Positions 14,655-26,020 are shown, counted from the first letter of the stretch. The stretch is 64,000 nt of DNA from Moorena sp. SIOASIH (GCF_010671925.1 NZ_JAAHIH010000001.1:1059053-1123052), one strand, 5' to 3'. Notes: generated from the letters alone by a model not told the origin. Program-made: numbers and translations.

Positions 14655-14785
14655 AACTATTGCCTATTGCCTATTGCCTATTGCCTATTGCCTATGGTGC
14701 CGATTCCCGATTCCCGATTCCCGATTCCCGATTCCCGATTCCCGATTCCCGATTCCCGATTCCCGATTCCCGATTCCCGATTCCC
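14655..14785. repeat. TTGCCTA and GATTCCC heptad arrays
   Basis: About five TTGCCTA units followed by about twelve GATTCCC units, ending 80 bp before the pentapeptide gene. Just before them, 14598-14640 has TATATAGCGCTATATA and TTGACATTGATACAAGC, pieces shared with the family B elements. Confidence 0.9.
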
Positions 14786-14867
14786 AAAATGTAAACTTTG
14801 TTTTCGCTATGTTACATTAAATTTAATACTTTCTTAAGCATTCTTACCTAGAGGATTAATCAACTAC

Positions 14868-15590
14868 ATGGCGGAACCAACCCATCTGGCTCAGCTTGAG
14901 CAGGGTCTAAAACTCTGGAATCAATGGAGAGACAATCATCCCACACTGATCCCTGACCTCATGGAGGTAGACCTGAGTGGGCAAAACCTGAATGGTTTCA
15001 ATCTCTTTCAAGCCGAGCTAATGGGAGCTAACTTGACTGGGTCATTGCTGATTTATACTGACCTGACTGAGGCTTGTGTAGTTGGGGCAACATTTGATCA
15101 AGCTATTCTTCGTCACGCTTACTTGAATCGAGCCAAGCTTACCCGTACATCCTTTCAAAGAGCAGACCTGACTATGACATCTTTGGAAGAGGCTAACCTA
15201 ATTAGGGTTAACTTTTCTCTAGCAGACCTTGAGGGAGCTAATTTGTATAGAACTAACCTGATTGCTGTGAACTTCACCAAAGCCAATCTGAGTAGGGTCA
15301 ACTTCACGGAAGCGGTGATGACTGGGGCTAATCTCAATGAAGCTCAACTGATTGGTAGTAATTTTGATAAAGCTAACTTAACAGGAGCAGATCTGGTTAA
15401 GGCTAATCTGAAAGGGGCTAACCTTAGTCAAGCTAATCTTAGTTATACCAACCTCAGAGAAGCTAACCTTAGTGAAACCAACCTCAGAAAAGCGAATCTT
15501 ACCGGAGCTGATTTAACTCATGCCAACCTTCGGGGGGCTAATCTGATTGAAGCGGAACTTGATGGGGTGATATTGAATACGAGTATTTAG
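14868..15590 (+). CDS. Pentapeptide-repeat protein
   Basis: 240 residues. After an N-terminal stretch of about 45 residues, the rest is continuous A(N/D)LxX repeats (for example ANLSQANLSYTNLREANL) to the last codons, predicting one long beta-helix. No attached domain or signal peptide. GAGG about 14 bases before the ATG may serve as ribosome-binding site. The function is unknown. It is longer than the other pentapeptide protein of the window (7006-7545) and not its close copy. Confidence 0.9.
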   Translation: MAEPTHLAQLEQGLKLWNQWRDNHPTLIPDLMEVDLSGQNLNGFNLFQAELMGANLTGSLLIYTDLTEACVVGATFDQAILRHAYLNRAKLTRTSFQRADLTMTSLEEANLIRVNFSLADLEGANLYRTNLIAVNFTKANLSRVNFTEAVMTGANLNEAQLIGSNFDKANLTGADLVKANLKGANLSQANLSYTNLREANLSETNLRKANLTGADLTHANLRGANLIEAELDGVILNTSI

Positions 15591-15597
15591 TTAGATG

Positions 15598-15826
15598 GGA
15601 ATAGGGAGTAGGGAGTAGGGAGTAGGGAGTAGGGAGTAGGGAGTAGGGAGTAGGGAAGCAATAGGTGTGTCTACTAGGGAACAGGGAACAGGGAACAGGG
15701 AACAGGGAATAGGGTGGCACAGGCTTCGACGCTGTGACTTAGCCCATAGGCTGATAACTGATAGCTGATAGCTGATAGCTGATGGCTGATGGCTGATAGC
15801 TGATAGCTGATAGCTGATAGCTTACC
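15598..15826. repeat. GGGAGTA, GGGAACA and TGATAGC tandem arrays
   Basis: 15598-15655 holds GGGAGTA heptads, 15676-15713 GGGAACA heptads and 15748-15822 TGATAGC/TGATGGC heptads. The remaining bases to 15933 show no gene. The frame open on the minus strand here is repeat-driven. Confidence 0.95.
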
Positions 15827-15933
15827 CTTTAGTGCATAAGTGGTGCAGAAAAAATATTTCGATGGGCTTGTCGAGTCTTGATTAAGTCGGCTTTGATCGA
15901 AATATCCGCACTCACATTCTGCATAAACCGCTA

Positions 15934-17817
15934 ATGATGAATTTTCAGCTGCCATGGTCTGATCGCCGCCATACCTCTGAATCTTCTGTGAAGAAAAAAC
16001 ACTGTAATGGTTCAATAGGTCAAATTAAAAAAATCAGACAGGGTGCTCTAGGTAGTCTCTTTGTGACTTTGTTTTGGGCAATGACTGCACCAGTTTTTGC
16101 TGCTGAGTATCTCACTCTACGCTTAGGGCCATTTGAGCAATCTGTCGCTATCAAGGAATTAGAAAAGTTTGCTGAGACAGGGGAGTTATCACGAGCACTG
16201 CAACCCTATCGAGATATCCTCACGCCACAGATCCGGAAGATTTTGACCAATAGCCTCAAACTCAACCCTAAGACCACAGAAACCTTTATCAATGACCTTC
16301 TCCTCTCCAGCGATGGCGCACGGTTGTTGGACAGACTAGGGTTAGCACTCCCTGATAGTAGTGTAGAGCAATTAAAAGCTGCGCTGTTGTTAGGAGCAAG
16401 ACAAGTTAATGGTTTAAGTGTGCTGAGTTTCTTACGGGCTTATCCAGGAGAAAAGATCACTTTGGATGCTTCGTCTGCGGTTGGGATTGCCCTACAGCTT
16501 AATGCCTCCTATTGGCAGAGTTTGGCAGTTGGTCCTATCTTAGAGCAAGATTTGGCTGTTGCAGACGCTGCCACCTTTCGCCCTAGATTTGACCCTGCTA
16601 CTCCCGGTCCCCAATTGGTTAAACAGCGTAAACTAAGACTAAGAGACCGACAACGGCAACGTACCATTATTGTAGATTTATACTGGGCTGAGGATACTAC
16701 TGGACCTTTGGTAGTTCTCTCCCACGGATTTGCTGCAGACCGCAAATTTCTGAGATATTTAGCACGCCATCTAGCGTCTCATGGTCTTACGGTTGCTTCC
16801 CTAGAGCATCCTGGCAGCAACTTTACCAGGATTAACAACTTGTCAGCACCAGGTAAACTTGGGGATTTATTACCTCCCTCAGAGTTTATTGACCGCCCGA
16901 AAGATGTCAGCTTTCTCCTGGATGAGTTGGCTGACATCAATCAGAGATATTCTACCATGCTTGGGAAACTGAATACTCAACAAGTTACAATTATTGGTCA
17001 TTCATTGGGGGGCTACACGGCTTTAGCATTGGCTGGGGGAAAACTCGATTTAGAGGAACTGCGACAGTTTTGTAAAAATCGCTCTCCTGTGGGCAGATCC
17101 CCAGCAGATTGGTTCCAATGTGCAGCGGCTGATTTACCAGAAGACCAGGTTAATCTTACTGATCAGCGAGTGGTGCAAGCGATCGCTTTGAATAGCGTAA
17201 CGGGGCGTTTGTTTGGTACTAAGGGTTTGCGTCAAGTTACTGTACCAACTTTAATGTTAACGGGTACCGAGGATGCCATTACACCAGCTCTAGACCATCA
17301 GTTACGGTCTTTTAATCAGTTGGGGGGTTCTAAGTATTTGATTAGCGCCATTGGTGGCACTCACCTCAGTGTGACTGACCCGAAAAATCTTAACGATGCG
17401 ATCGCTAGAAGTACGTTAGTCAAAGAGGTGGTTGGGGACGATGCCCATAGCCTACGGCAACTGGTCAAAGGTGTAACTTTAGCGTTTATTAAGCAGCTAA
17501 CTCCAGACGCTCAACGCTATGAACCATTTTTAACCCCAGCCTACGCTCAATCTCTGTCGAGTCCCAAAATTTCCTTGCGTCTGAGTACAAAATTACCTGC
17601 CACCATGGCGACTTGGTTTCAAGTTCTCTCTGTGGGAAATCAGCAGGTTGCTATTAACTTTAAGGAAGTAAAGTCTGGGTCGATTAGCTCAAATAAATTC
17701 TATTTTTATCCTAACACTAAAATGATGACCCCGAATAGTTTTTGCATTGGACAGCTGAATCAATTGTTCACTAAACTTGTTAACAAGTACCGCGAAAAAG
17801 CAAGTCGTATCAGTTAA
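15934..17817 (+). CDS. DUF1400-type alpha/beta hydrolase, exported
   Basis: 627 residues. An N-terminal basic stretch and a hydrophobic segment ending PVFAAEY (about residues 30-58) suggest a signal peptide. Next comes the DUF1400-like region (LTLRLGPFEQSVAIKELEKF), which cyanobacteria place before an alpha/beta hydrolase domain. The hydrolase has LVVLSHGFAADRKF (oxyanion loop), IIGHSLGGYTAL with the nucleophile Ser, GTEDAITPA with the likely catalytic Asp, and GGTHLSVT with the likely His. The fold resembles platelet-activating-factor acetylhydrolase-like esterases. The substrate is unknown. The start could lie at either Met of the initial MM pair or a little downstream. Confidence 0.8.
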   Translation: MMNFQLPWSDRRHTSESSVKKKHCNGSIGQIKKIRQGALGSLFVTLFWAMTAPVFAAEYLTLRLGPFEQSVAIKELEKFAETGELSRALQPYRDILTPQIRKILTNSLKLNPKTTETFINDLLLSSDGARLLDRLGLALPDSSVEQLKAALLLGARQVNGLSVLSFLRAYPGEKITLDASSAVGIALQLNASYWQSLAVGPILEQDLAVADAATFRPRFDPATPGPQLVKQRKLRLRDRQRQRTIIVDLYWAEDTTGPLVVLSHGFAADRKFLRYLARHLASHGLTVASLEHPGSNFTRINNLSAPGKLGDLLPPSEFIDRPKDVSFLLDELADINQRYSTMLGKLNTQQVTIIGHSLGGYTALALAGGKLDLEELRQFCKNRSPVGRSPADWFQCAAADLPEDQVNLTDQRVVQAIALNSVTGRLFGTKGLRQVTVPTLMLTGTEDAITPALDHQLRSFNQLGGSKYLISAIGGTHLSVTDPKNLNDAIARSTLVKEVVGDDAHSLRQLVKGVTLAFIKQLTPDAQRYEPFLTPAYAQSLSSPKISLRLSTKLPATMATWFQVLSVGNQQVAINFKEVKSGSISSNKFYFYPNTKMMTPNSFCIGQLNQLFTKLVNKYREKASRIS

Positions 17818-17830
17818 GTTTAATAGTTTT

Positions 17831-18132
17831 AGGGAGTAGGGAGTAGGGAGTAGGGAATAGGGAATAGGGAATAGGGAATAGGGAGTGTGGGGAGATGGGG
17901 AGATGGGGAGATGGGGAGATGGGGAGAATAATTCCTGTAGGGTGGGCAGTGCATGATGGGTGATTAATTGGCTTGCCATCGGGAAGGTAAGCACTGCCCA
18001 CTCTACGATTAATATTACTGCATCACTATTCTCTAGTCCCGATTCCCTTCCCCCCTTATTAAGGGGGGTTAGGGGGGATTCCGATTCCCTTCCCCCCTTA
18101 TTAAGGGGGGTTAGGGGGGATTCCGATTCCCT
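17831..18132. repeat. Heptads and CCCCCCTTATTAAGGGGGG palindromes
   Basis: 17831-17885 holds GGGAGTA/GGGAATA heptads and 17886-17925 GGGAGAT heptads. 17936-18005 has GGGTGGGCAGTGC paired with GCACTGCCCACTC as an inverted repeat. 18047-18125 has two direct copies of a CCCCCCTTATTAAGGGGGG palindrome plus TTAGGGGGGATTCCGATTCC. No gene between 17818 and 18258. Confidence 0.85.
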
Positions 18133-18258
18133 TAATTAATTGGTAGTTGAGGATTCTAAATTTTTGTAACTTATGGCCAATATGGCAAGACTTTTCTATT
18201 AGCCATGGGAGAATTTGATATCAAGAATTAATAGAGATCAATTGGATATATAGTTATC

Positions 18259-18507
18259 ATGGAAATCTTTGATCTAGGTTTCGTCGAGAGGTTAGAAAGT
18301 GACAGCTTTGTCTCTGACAGTAGTGATCATAAAATGGCTGATGTTGTCGGTGGTAAAAGTCGCAGGATTCGTTGGCCGAATAATGACGAACCGGAGCAGG
18401 AGCCTATAACCTTTGAGAGCATACCCATAGATTTACCGTATTGTCCTCTTTACTTATTTCCTGATGGCACAATTGGGCATAAGTGTTTTGATACTCGTCC
18501 TTTTTAA
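18259..18507 (+). CDS. Small unknown protein with internal Gly-Gly
   Basis: 82 residues: MEIFDLGFVERLESDS, then an acidic Ser-rich stretch, then MADVVGG at about residues 26-32, a basic KSRRIRWP, and a Pro-rich C-terminal half with two Cys (YCPLY and KCFDT). The N-terminal part, ending in VVGG, has the length and character of a double-glycine leader. The leader differs from the family at 9935-14269. I do not recognise the protein. No clear ribosome-binding site precedes the ATG. Coding status rests on composition and the lack of repeats in the frame. Confidence 0.5.
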   Translation: MEIFDLGFVERLESDSFVSDSSDHKMADVVGGKSRRIRWPNNDEPEQEPITFESIPIDLPYCPLYLFPDGTIGHKCFDTRPF

Positions 18508-18509
18508 GG

Positions 18510-18708
18510 ATAGCGGTTATCATATTCATTTATTTTATTCATAAGGTACACAAGATTTATTCTTTGTTCCCTGTTCCCTATTCCCTATTCCCTGTTCCCT
18601 ATTCCCTGTTCCCTGTTCCCTGTTCCCTATTCCCTGTTCCCTGTTCCCTGTTCCCTGTTCCCTAAAATCCACAACTTGTGTACCTCACCTATTTGATAAA
18701 TGCTATAG
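18510..18708. repeat. Family A inverted-repeat element with heptad interior
   Basis: The best preserved copy. The left end is ATAGCGGTTATCATA and further in ATAAGGTACACAAGATT. The right end, read on the minus strand, is CTATAGCATTTATCAA then TGAGGTACACAAG. The interior is about twelve CCCTGTT/CCCTATT heptads. It spans the whole gap between the genes at 18507 and 18712. Confidence 0.75.
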
Positions 18709-18711
18709 TCA

Positions 18712-19185
18712 CTAAACCCAGCCAACTACATTTTTGATTTGATAGACCGCCAGCTCCCGGTCTATATGTTTTTTGGCTTTAAGAATCGGGGTGTTAGGAC
18801 TTTTGTACCAGCGCTGGGAGCGGAAACAAAAACCATTGGGCGTTATTGCCTCCCAACTATAGCGAGTGCGATCAATCAATAACCAGATTTCATAGGAGTT
18901 ATAGGTCTGTTGGGGAAATTTAAGAATACCAATTTCTAGCAGAATGCTCATGCGCATCCGCGATCGCTCTATACGTTTGAGTAATTCCAGAAAACACAAT
19001 GCTGCCCGTTTAGCCGCCTCATGAGTTGGGTAACGGTAGCGATCGCGGGGTTCAAATTTGAAGTCTCGACTACTAAGGCGGAAATGAAACTTGCCTGAAG
19101 CATCTTCGACATATATCACACTCCAAGGGGTTTTCGGGTACTTTACACAAAAACCTGGAGCTATTAGTTTAACCGCAGTTGCCAT
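18712..19185 (-). CDS. Conserved-looking hypothetical protein
   Basis: 157 residues, with no recognised domain and no membrane segment. The sequence is rich in aromatic and basic residues (CVKYPKTPWSVIYVED, RYRYPTHEAAKRAALC, YEIWLLIDRTRYSWEAI). Two related-looking segments each pair a W/Y-rich strand with a charged helix, so an internal duplication of a small alpha/beta unit is possible. Not repeat-derived, with ordinary codon composition including GCGATCGC sites. It precedes cobH on the same strand order (cobH lies upstream, 168 bp away). Function unknown. Confidence 0.65.
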   Translation of the reverse strand: MATAVKLIAPGFCVKYPKTPWSVIYVEDASGKFHFRLSSRDFKFEPRDRYRYPTHEAAKRAALCFLELLKRIERSRMRMSILLEIGILKFPQQTYNSYEIWLLIDRTRYSWEAITPNGFCFRSQRWYKSPNTPILKAKKHIDRELAVYQIKNVVGWV

Positions 19186-19278
19186 CCTTATCCCTTTGCT
19201 AAACCGTTGCTGACAGGATCTTAACCAAATTTTTATCGATCACCAACGGAGGGTTTTGGTCAATGAGCCTGACTGAAG

Positions 19279-19322
19279 ATCATTACCGATTACCGATTAC
19301 CCATTACCGATTACCCATTATT
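19279..19322. repeat. ATTACCG/ATTACCC heptads
   Basis: About six tandem 7-mers of ATTACCG and ATTACCC, 30 bp downstream of the cobH stop. Confidence 0.85.
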
Positions 19323-19353
19323 CTCAATCATGCCACAATTGGGCAACGCCCTT

Positions 19354-19989
19354 TTACCCGTGTGAGAAGTCAATATCATCCTGGCCGTAGGCTTGCCAAG
19401 CCAAGTCTACTAAGCCATCAACAATAGCAGCAGCCACTACCGCAGAACCCTTACGACCATCAATCCGAATGTGGGGAATCAAAGAGTCCCCCAACCGAGA
19501 TTTAGCCACATCCACCTCGACAAATCCCGTAGGTACCCCAATCACCAAGGCTGGTCGAATTTCCTCTGCTTCAATCAACTCCACCAATACTGTTAAAGCT
19601 GTCTGAGCTTGACCAATAACAAAAATTCCTTCTGGATAGCGTCTAGCTAAGGTTTGCATCCCCCAGGCTGCCTTAGTCTTTTCTTTTTGCGGACGAGTGA
19701 GGGTTTCCATGCTGCAATACACTGGATTAGCAAAGGTATCTTGAATGTGGGGAGTGATACCCACTTGTACCATTGGCACATCTACTACAATGGTGCTACG
19801 AGCAGCGAGAGCAGCTGCTCCTGCTTGTAATGCCCGCTCAGAAAAATGAATCAGAGACTTATACTCAAAGTCGGCTGTGGCATAAATCACCCGCCGCACA
19901 ATCTCGTATTCTGCTGGTGAAAAGACATGCTCGCCTATTTCACGGTCAATAATTGCCAGACTTTGGGCATCAGTTATATGCCATTCCAT
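19354..19989 (-). CDS. cobH: Precorrin-8X methylmutase (CobH/CbiC)
   Basis: 211 residues, the usual length. Cytoplasmic enzyme of corrin (vitamin B12) synthesis that moves a methyl group from C-11 to C-12 of precorrin-8X to give hydrogenobyrinate (or the cobalt form). Visible family blocks are ATADFEYKSLIHFSERAL, with His48 at the position of the catalytic histidine, VVDVPMVQVGI, FVIGQAQTALTVLVELI, ALVIGVPTGFV and DGRKGSAVVAAAIVDGL. The start is the ATG at 19989. No other cobalamin gene lies next to it, which is common in cyanobacteria. Confidence 0.95.
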   Translation of the reverse strand: MEWHITDAQSLAIIDREIGEHVFSPAEYEIVRRVIYATADFEYKSLIHFSERALQAGAAALAARSTIVVDVPMVQVGITPHIQDTFANPVYCSMETLTRPQKEKTKAAWGMQTLARRYPEGIFVIGQAQTALTVLVELIEAEEIRPALVIGVPTGFVEVDVAKSRLGDSLIPHIRIDGRKGSAVVAAAIVDGLVDLAWQAYGQDDIDFSHG

Positions 19990-20057
19990 GAGGACTCTTC
20001 AGACAAACTGGTTGTGATTATTTTGACATTATTATGCTTGCTCTAGTGGTTTTCATA

Positions 20058-20360
20058 TTAGGGAACAGGGAATAGGGAATAGGGAATAGGGAATAGGCAA
20101 GAGGCAAGAGGCAAGAGGCAAGAGGCAAGAGGCAAGAGGCAAGAGGCAAGAGGCAAGAGGCAAGAGGCAAGCTAGCAATAGGCAAGCTAGCAATAGGCAA
20201 GAGGCAAGAGGCAAGCTAGCAATAGGCAATAGGGAAAACTGATCTGACTCCCCATCTCCCCATCTCCCCATCTCCCCGCGCCCCCGCCCCACACCTCCCA
20301 CACTCCCCACACCTCCCACACTCCCTACTCCCTACTCCCTACTCCCTGCTCCCTGCTCCC
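20058..20360. repeat. Dense tandem repeats upstream of cobH and chlB
   Basis: 20058-20096 holds GGGAATA heptads and 20097-20230 about seventeen GGCAAGA heptads broken by GCTAGCAATA. 20249-20315 is CCCCATCT and CTCCCACA type, then CCCTACT/CCCTGCT heptads to 20362. Confidence 0.95.
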
Positions 20361-20539
20361 TGTAACTAAAAATTAAGAATCATTGCAATTTGAGTCAGAT
20401 TCTCTTATATGCCTAATCGATATGTTTATCTTGGCAAGAGGGTTTGGGGAATTAGATACCAGGCAAAAAACACTTATCCCTAAGGATAGTCATTACCTCG
20501 GACTTCTGAGAAAATCTAAATCACGCTTGGGTCTTAAGG

Positions 20540-20697
20540 CTGAAGGCTGAAGGCTGAAACCATCTTGGTTAATGAGTAACAAATCCAGAAAATTGTTACA
20601 TTTTTGATGATTGATGCTTGATGTTTGATGCTTAATGCTTAATTTGTGATGATTGATGATTGATTATTGATGTTTGATACTTGATACTTAATCTTTT
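20540..20697. repeat. GGCTGAA and TTGATG-type short repeats upstream of chlB
   Basis: 20540-20563 holds three GGCTGAA units. 20605-20695 is an array of irregular 7-10-mers (TGATTGATG, CTTGATGTT, CTTAATG) reaching to 20 bases before the chlB start, which has AAGGGAGAAT as its ribosome-binding site. 20363-20540 shows no gene. Confidence 0.8.
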
Positions 20698-20715
20698 AAC
20701 AAGGGAGAATAGGAT

Positions 20716-22242
20716 ATGAAATTGGCTTACTGGATGTATGCAGGTCCTGCCCACATTGGCACACTGCGCGTTGCGAGTTCTTTTAAGAACGTCCATGCTA
20801 TTATGCATGCCCCCCTAGGGGATGACTACTTCAACGTGATGCGCTCCATGCTAGAGCGAGAGCGGGATTACACTCCGGTAACTGCTAGTATTGTTGACCG
20901 GAACGTGCTAGCACGGGGTTCTCAGGAAAAAGTAGTGGACAACATCACCCGCAAGGATCAGGAAGTAAACCCTGATCTCATTGTGCTTACCCCCACCTGC
21001 ACCTCCAGTATCCTACAAGAAGACCTGGAGAACTTCGTAAACCGGGCTCAGATGGATGCCAAGGCTGATGTGATGTTGGCAGATGTCAACCACTACCGGG
21101 TCAATGAATTGCAAGCGGCTGACCGCACCCTAGATCAAATTGTTCAGTTCTACCTCAACAAAGCCCGCAAGAAGGGTGAGTTGCCAGAGGGCAAAACCGC
21201 AAAGCCCTCGGTGAACATCATTGGTATTTCTACCCTTGGCTTCCACAATCAACACGATTGTACTGAACTGAAGCGGCTGATGGCTGATTTGGGTATTGAG
21301 GTTAACGAAGTCCTCCCAGAGGGAGCTTCTGTCCACAACCTGAAAAATTTACCTCGGGCTTGGTTTAACCTGTTGCCTTATCGGGAAATTGGCTTGATGA
21401 GTGCCCGTTACCTGGAAGAACAATTCGGGATGCCCTATGTCGATATTGCTCCTTTGGGTGTGGTGGAAACTGCCCGTTGTATCCGTAAGATTCAGGAAAT
21501 TGTCAATGGTCAAGGTGCTAATGTCGATTACGAAGAGTACATCGACAACCAAACCCTGTACGTTTCTCAAGCTGCCTGGTTCTCTCGCTCCATCGACTGC
21601 CAAAACTTGACGGGTAAGAAGGCTGTGGTTTTCGGAGATAATACCCACGCTGCGGCTATGACCAAGATTCTGGCACGGGAGATGGGTATTCATGTGGTGC
21701 TGGCTGGTACCTACTGCAAGTATGATGCAGACTGGTTCAAGGAGCAGGTGAGCGAATACTGTGATGAGATCCTGATCAGTGATGATAATGGTGCGATTGG
21801 GGATGCGATCGCACGAATTGAACCTGCTGCGATTTTCGGTACCCAAATGGAACGGCACGTGGGTAAGCGCTTGAACATTCCTTGTGGTGTGATTGCTGCT
21901 CCCATTCATATCCAAAACTTCCCCATTGGTTATCGCCCCTTCATGGGTTACGAAGGTACTAACCAAATTGCTGATTTGGTCTACAATTCCTTCACCTTGG
22001 GTATGGAAGACCACTTGTTGGAAATCTTTGGTGGTCATGATACCAAGGAAGTGATTACCAAGGGAATCTCTGCTGATTCTGACCTGAACTGGAGTAAGGA
22101 CGCTAAAGCAGAACTGAATAAGGTGCCTGGTTTTGTTCGGGGTAAAGTGAAGCGCAATACTGAGAAGTTTGCTCGTGAGCGTGGCTTTAGTGAAATCACT
22201 CTTGAAGTGATGTATGCCGCTAAGGAAGCTGTAGGGGCTTGA
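20716..22242 (+). CDS. chlB: Light-independent protochlorophyllide reductase subunit B
   Basis: 508 residues, full length. ChlB forms with ChlN the heterotetrameric catalytic component (NB protein) of dark-operative protochlorophyllide reductase, which reduces ring D of protochlorophyllide without light. The N-terminus [18 protein letters not shown] is diagnostic. HAPLGDDYF places Asp36 at the position that replaces a Cys as [4Fe-4S] ligand. [10 protein letters not shown] holds Cys95, [11 protein letters not shown] holds another conserved Cys, and the C-terminal domain ends with the typical [11 protein letters not shown] helix. AAGGGAG precedes the ATG. chlL and chlN follow on the same strand, each after 600-770 bp of repeats. 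Confidence 0.97.
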   Translation: MKLAYWMYAGPAHIGTLRVASSFKNVHAIMHAPLGDDYFNVMRSMLERERDYTPVTASIVDRNVLARGSQEKVVDNITRKDQEVNPDLIVLTPTCTSSILQEDLENFVNRAQMDAKADVMLADVNHYRVNELQAADRTLDQIVQFYLNKARKKGELPEGKTAKPSVNIIGISTLGFHNQHDCTELKRLMADLGIEVNEVLPEGASVHNLKNLPRAWFNLLPYREIGLMSARYLEEQFGMPYVDIAPLGVVETARCIRKIQEIVNGQGANVDYEEYIDNQTLYVSQAAWFSRSIDCQNLTGKKAVVFGDNTHAAAMTKILAREMGIHVVLAGTYCKYDADWFKEQVSEYCDEILISDDNGAIGDAIARIEPAAIFGTQMERHVGKRLNIPCGVIAAPIHIQNFPIGYRPFMGYEGTNQIADLVYNSFTLGMEDHLLEIFGGHDTKEVITKGISADSDLNWSKDAKAELNKVPGFVRGKVKRNTEKFARERGFSEITLEVMYAAKEAVGA

Positions 22243-22263
22243 GGTGATAGAGATTTAATCTGA

Positions 22264-22425
22264 ATCAGGGGAGATGGGGAAATAGGGAGATAGGGAGATG
22301 GGGAGATAGGGAGATAGGGAGATGGGGAATCAGATCAGTTTTCCCGATTCCCGATTCCCGATTCCCGATTCCCGATTCCCAATTCCCGATTTCCGACTCC
22401 CGATTCCCGATTCCCGATTCTTTGT
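22264..22425. repeat. GGGAGAT and GATTCCC heptad arrays
   Basis: 22266-22328 holds GGGAGAT/GGGAAAT heptads and 22340-22420 GATTCCC heptads with variants. Confidence 0.9.
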
Positions 22426-23007
22426 ACCTCTTTCAAATTCTGTGACTCTATCGACGAAGATTGCGGTGATTGCTCCGTAGAAATTTAATTATTATTTACA
22501 AAAAACTTCAATAGCTAGACCAGCCTATGGCTTCTGGTGGGTCTGGATGATTTGTAAGCTAATGCGCTACGCGCACGCTACGCGAACAGCTATCAGCTAA
22601 TGCGCTACGCGCACGCTACTTGAGGTGCTATCAGCTGGATTCACTCTGGTGATTTTTTATTTTTGTTTATTGTTTCAGTTTTTATTAAAAAAAATTAAAA
22701 AAAATATTAATTAAGTATTAAATTGAATAAATAAGATTTAAATTGATTTATATTATGGTTTAAATTTATAAAAGTCCATTTAAAGTAATTTAAAGGCTAT
22801 ATCGATAAAAAAGACCCTGTATTTTCTAGTGCAGTTCGTGAATAATGCAAGAAGCACCGAAAGCTAAGCAATCTATGGCTGGCTTTAGGGTCAACGCCGA
22901 AGCGGTGCCTAAGATAAATCCAGCAGAATTTCAGCAATTATCCTTTCGGCTGGCTTAGGGGCAAAGACAAAATAAGAATTTTTATCTGAAACAGGAGATA
23001 ACTAAAG
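22426..23007. other. chlB-chlL intergenic region
   Basis: 22555-22625 has two copies of GCTAATGCGCTACGCGCACGC, quoted here as GCTAATGCGCTACGC plus GCACGC, a self-complementary repeat. 22670-22790 is extremely A/T-rich. 22860-22960 contains AGCACCGAAAGC and GCCGAAGCGGTGC, plus two GCTGGCTTTAGGG/GCTGGCTTAGGGG copies, which could fold. No gene seen. The chlL ribosome-binding site AGGAGA is at 22993-22998. Confidence 0.6.
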
Positions 23008-23871
23008 GTGAAACTTTCAGTTTATGGAAAAGGTGGTATCGGTAAGTCCACAACTAGCTGTAATATCTCAGTTGCCCTAGCTAAGCGGGGTCGAAAGGTG
23101 CTGCAAATTGGCTGTGACCCTAAGCATGACAGCACATTCACTCTGACTGGTTTTCTGATCCCTACCATTATTGATACCCTTCAGGAAAAGGATTACCACT
23201 ACGAAGATGTCTGGCCTGAAGATGTGATTTACAAAGGTTATGGTGGTGTTCATTGCGTAGAAGCTGGTGGTCCCCCGGCTGGTGCGGGTTGCGGTGGCTA
23301 TGTTGTTGGTGAAACGGTTAAGCTGCTCAAGGAACTGAATGCTTTTGATGAGTACGATGTGATTCTGTTTGACGTTCTGGGTGATGTCGTCTGTGGTGGT
23401 TTTGCTGCTCCCCTGAACTATTCCAACTATTGCATGATTGTCACCGATAACGGTTTCGATGCCTTGTTCGCTGCTAACCGGATTGCTGCTTCTGTTCGTG
23501 AAAAAGCTCGCACTCACCCGCTGCGTCTGGCTGGTCTGATTGGCAACCGCACCTCTAAGCGCGACTTAATCGATAAGTATGTCGAAGCTGTGCCGATGCC
23601 AGTGCTGGAAATTCTGCCACTAATTGAAGATATCCGTGTATCTCGGGTTAAGGGCAAAACGATATTTGAAATGGCAGAAACTGACCCTAGCCTGGAACCT
23701 GTGTGCCAATACTATCTCAATATTGCTGACCAAATCCTGGCACAGCCTGAGGGGGTTGTACCTCAAGATGCACCAGACCGGGAGTTGTTCTCTTTGCTGT
23801 CTGACTTCTACCTAAATCCTCAAACCCCAGCAGTTACTGAGGAAGAAGAATTAGACCTGATGATGGTGTAA
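23008..23871 (+). CDS. chlL: Light-independent protochlorophyllide reductase iron protein (subunit L)
   Basis: 287 residues, starting with GTG ([16 protein letters not shown]). The AGGAGA at 22993-22998 lies 9 bases before it. ChlL is the NifH-like dimeric ATPase that passes electrons to the ChlN/ChlB component. Visible: P-loop GKGGIGKST (residues 8-16), CDPKHDST switch region, and the two Cys ligands of the shared [4Fe-4S] cluster, Cys95 in AGCGGYV and Cys129 in DVVCGGF. The GPPAGAGC stretch is diagnostic. The C-terminal tail ends in the acidic [10 protein letters not shown]. The protein is complete. Confidence 0.97.
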   Translation: MKLSVYGKGGIGKSTTSCNISVALAKRGRKVLQIGCDPKHDSTFTLTGFLIPTIIDTLQEKDYHYEDVWPEDVIYKGYGGVHCVEAGGPPAGAGCGGYVVGETVKLLKELNAFDEYDVILFDVLGDVVCGGFAAPLNYSNYCMIVTDNGFDALFAANRIAASVREKARTHPLRLAGLIGNRTSKRDLIDKYVEAVPMPVLEILPLIEDIRVSRVKGKTIFEMAETDPSLEPVCQYYLNIADQILAQPEGVVPQDAPDRELFSLLSDFYLNPQTPAVTEEEELDLMMV

Positions 23872-23877
23872 GCAAAG

Positions 23878-24440
23878 GTTGAAAGAAAGGTTGAAGGTTA
23901 GCAGGTTGAAGGTTATTTGGTTTAAGGTTGAAGGTTGAAAGTTAGGTTGAAGGTTATTTGGTTGAAGGTTGAAGGTTATTTGGTTGAAGGTTGAAGGTTA
24001 TTTGGTTGAAGGTTGAAAGTTAGGAGGTTGTTCGTCTTTGGCGTTCCCGTAGGGTAGGTTAGCAGGTTGAAGGTTAGCAGGTTGAAGGTTAGCAGGTTGA
24101 AAGTTAGGAGGTTGGAGGTTGAAATTTAGGAGGTTGGAGGTTGAAATTTATAACAGTAAACCTGAAACCATTCAACAGTTAACAGTAAACCTTAAACCAA
24201 ATAACCTTAAACCAAATAACCTTAAACCAAATAACCTTAAACCAAATAACCTTCAACCAAATAACCTTCAACCCTTAAAACCTTCAACCTTCAACCTTCA
24301 ACCTTCAACCCTTAAAACCTTCAACCCTTCAACCTTCAACCTTCAACCTTCAACCTTCAACCTTTAAAACCTTCAACCTTTAAAACCTTCAACCTTCAAC
24401 CTTAAACCTTCAACCAACTAACCTTCACCCATTAAAACCG
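23878..24440. repeat. Long inverted array of GGTTGAA-type repeats between chlL and chlN
   Basis: The left part (23878-24150) is made of GGTTGAAGGTTATTT and GGTTGAAGGTTAGCA units. The right part (24160-24430) is made of their complements (AACCTTCAACC, AAATAACCTTAAACC). Together they can form a large hairpin. One insertion at 24028-24056 reads GTTCGTCTTTGGCGTTCCC. No gene. Confidence 0.95.
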
Positions 24441-24470
24441 ACGAGAGAAAGCAGGAGAGGAGAACTTTAA

Positions 24471-25874
<1,404 letters not shown>

Positions 25875-25883
25875 CACTTGTTA

Positions 25884-26020
25884 AGGGAGTAGGGAGTAGG
25901 GAGTAGGGAGTAGGGAGTAGGGAGTAGGGAAGAGGGTTTTTTTAAGGTTAAAAATACCTTTTGATTCGCTTTAATTCCTCCTATCTCCCTATCTTCCTAT
26001 TTCCCTATCTCCCCACCAAT
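25884..26020. repeat. GGGAGTA heptads and CTATCTCCC repeats
   Basis: 25884-25930 holds GGGAGTA heptads shortly after the chlN stop. 25980-26017 holds CCTATCT/CCCTATC repeats. 26050-26085 contains a CCTGCCCTAAGGAAGGGCAG hairpin that could end the minus-strand gene or transcription from chlN. Confidence 0.85.

Noticed and set aside
21349..22038. Long minus-strand ORF inside chlB
   Set aside because: Shadow of chlB. The same applies to 23077-23517 in chlL and 32207-32608 in cmr4.
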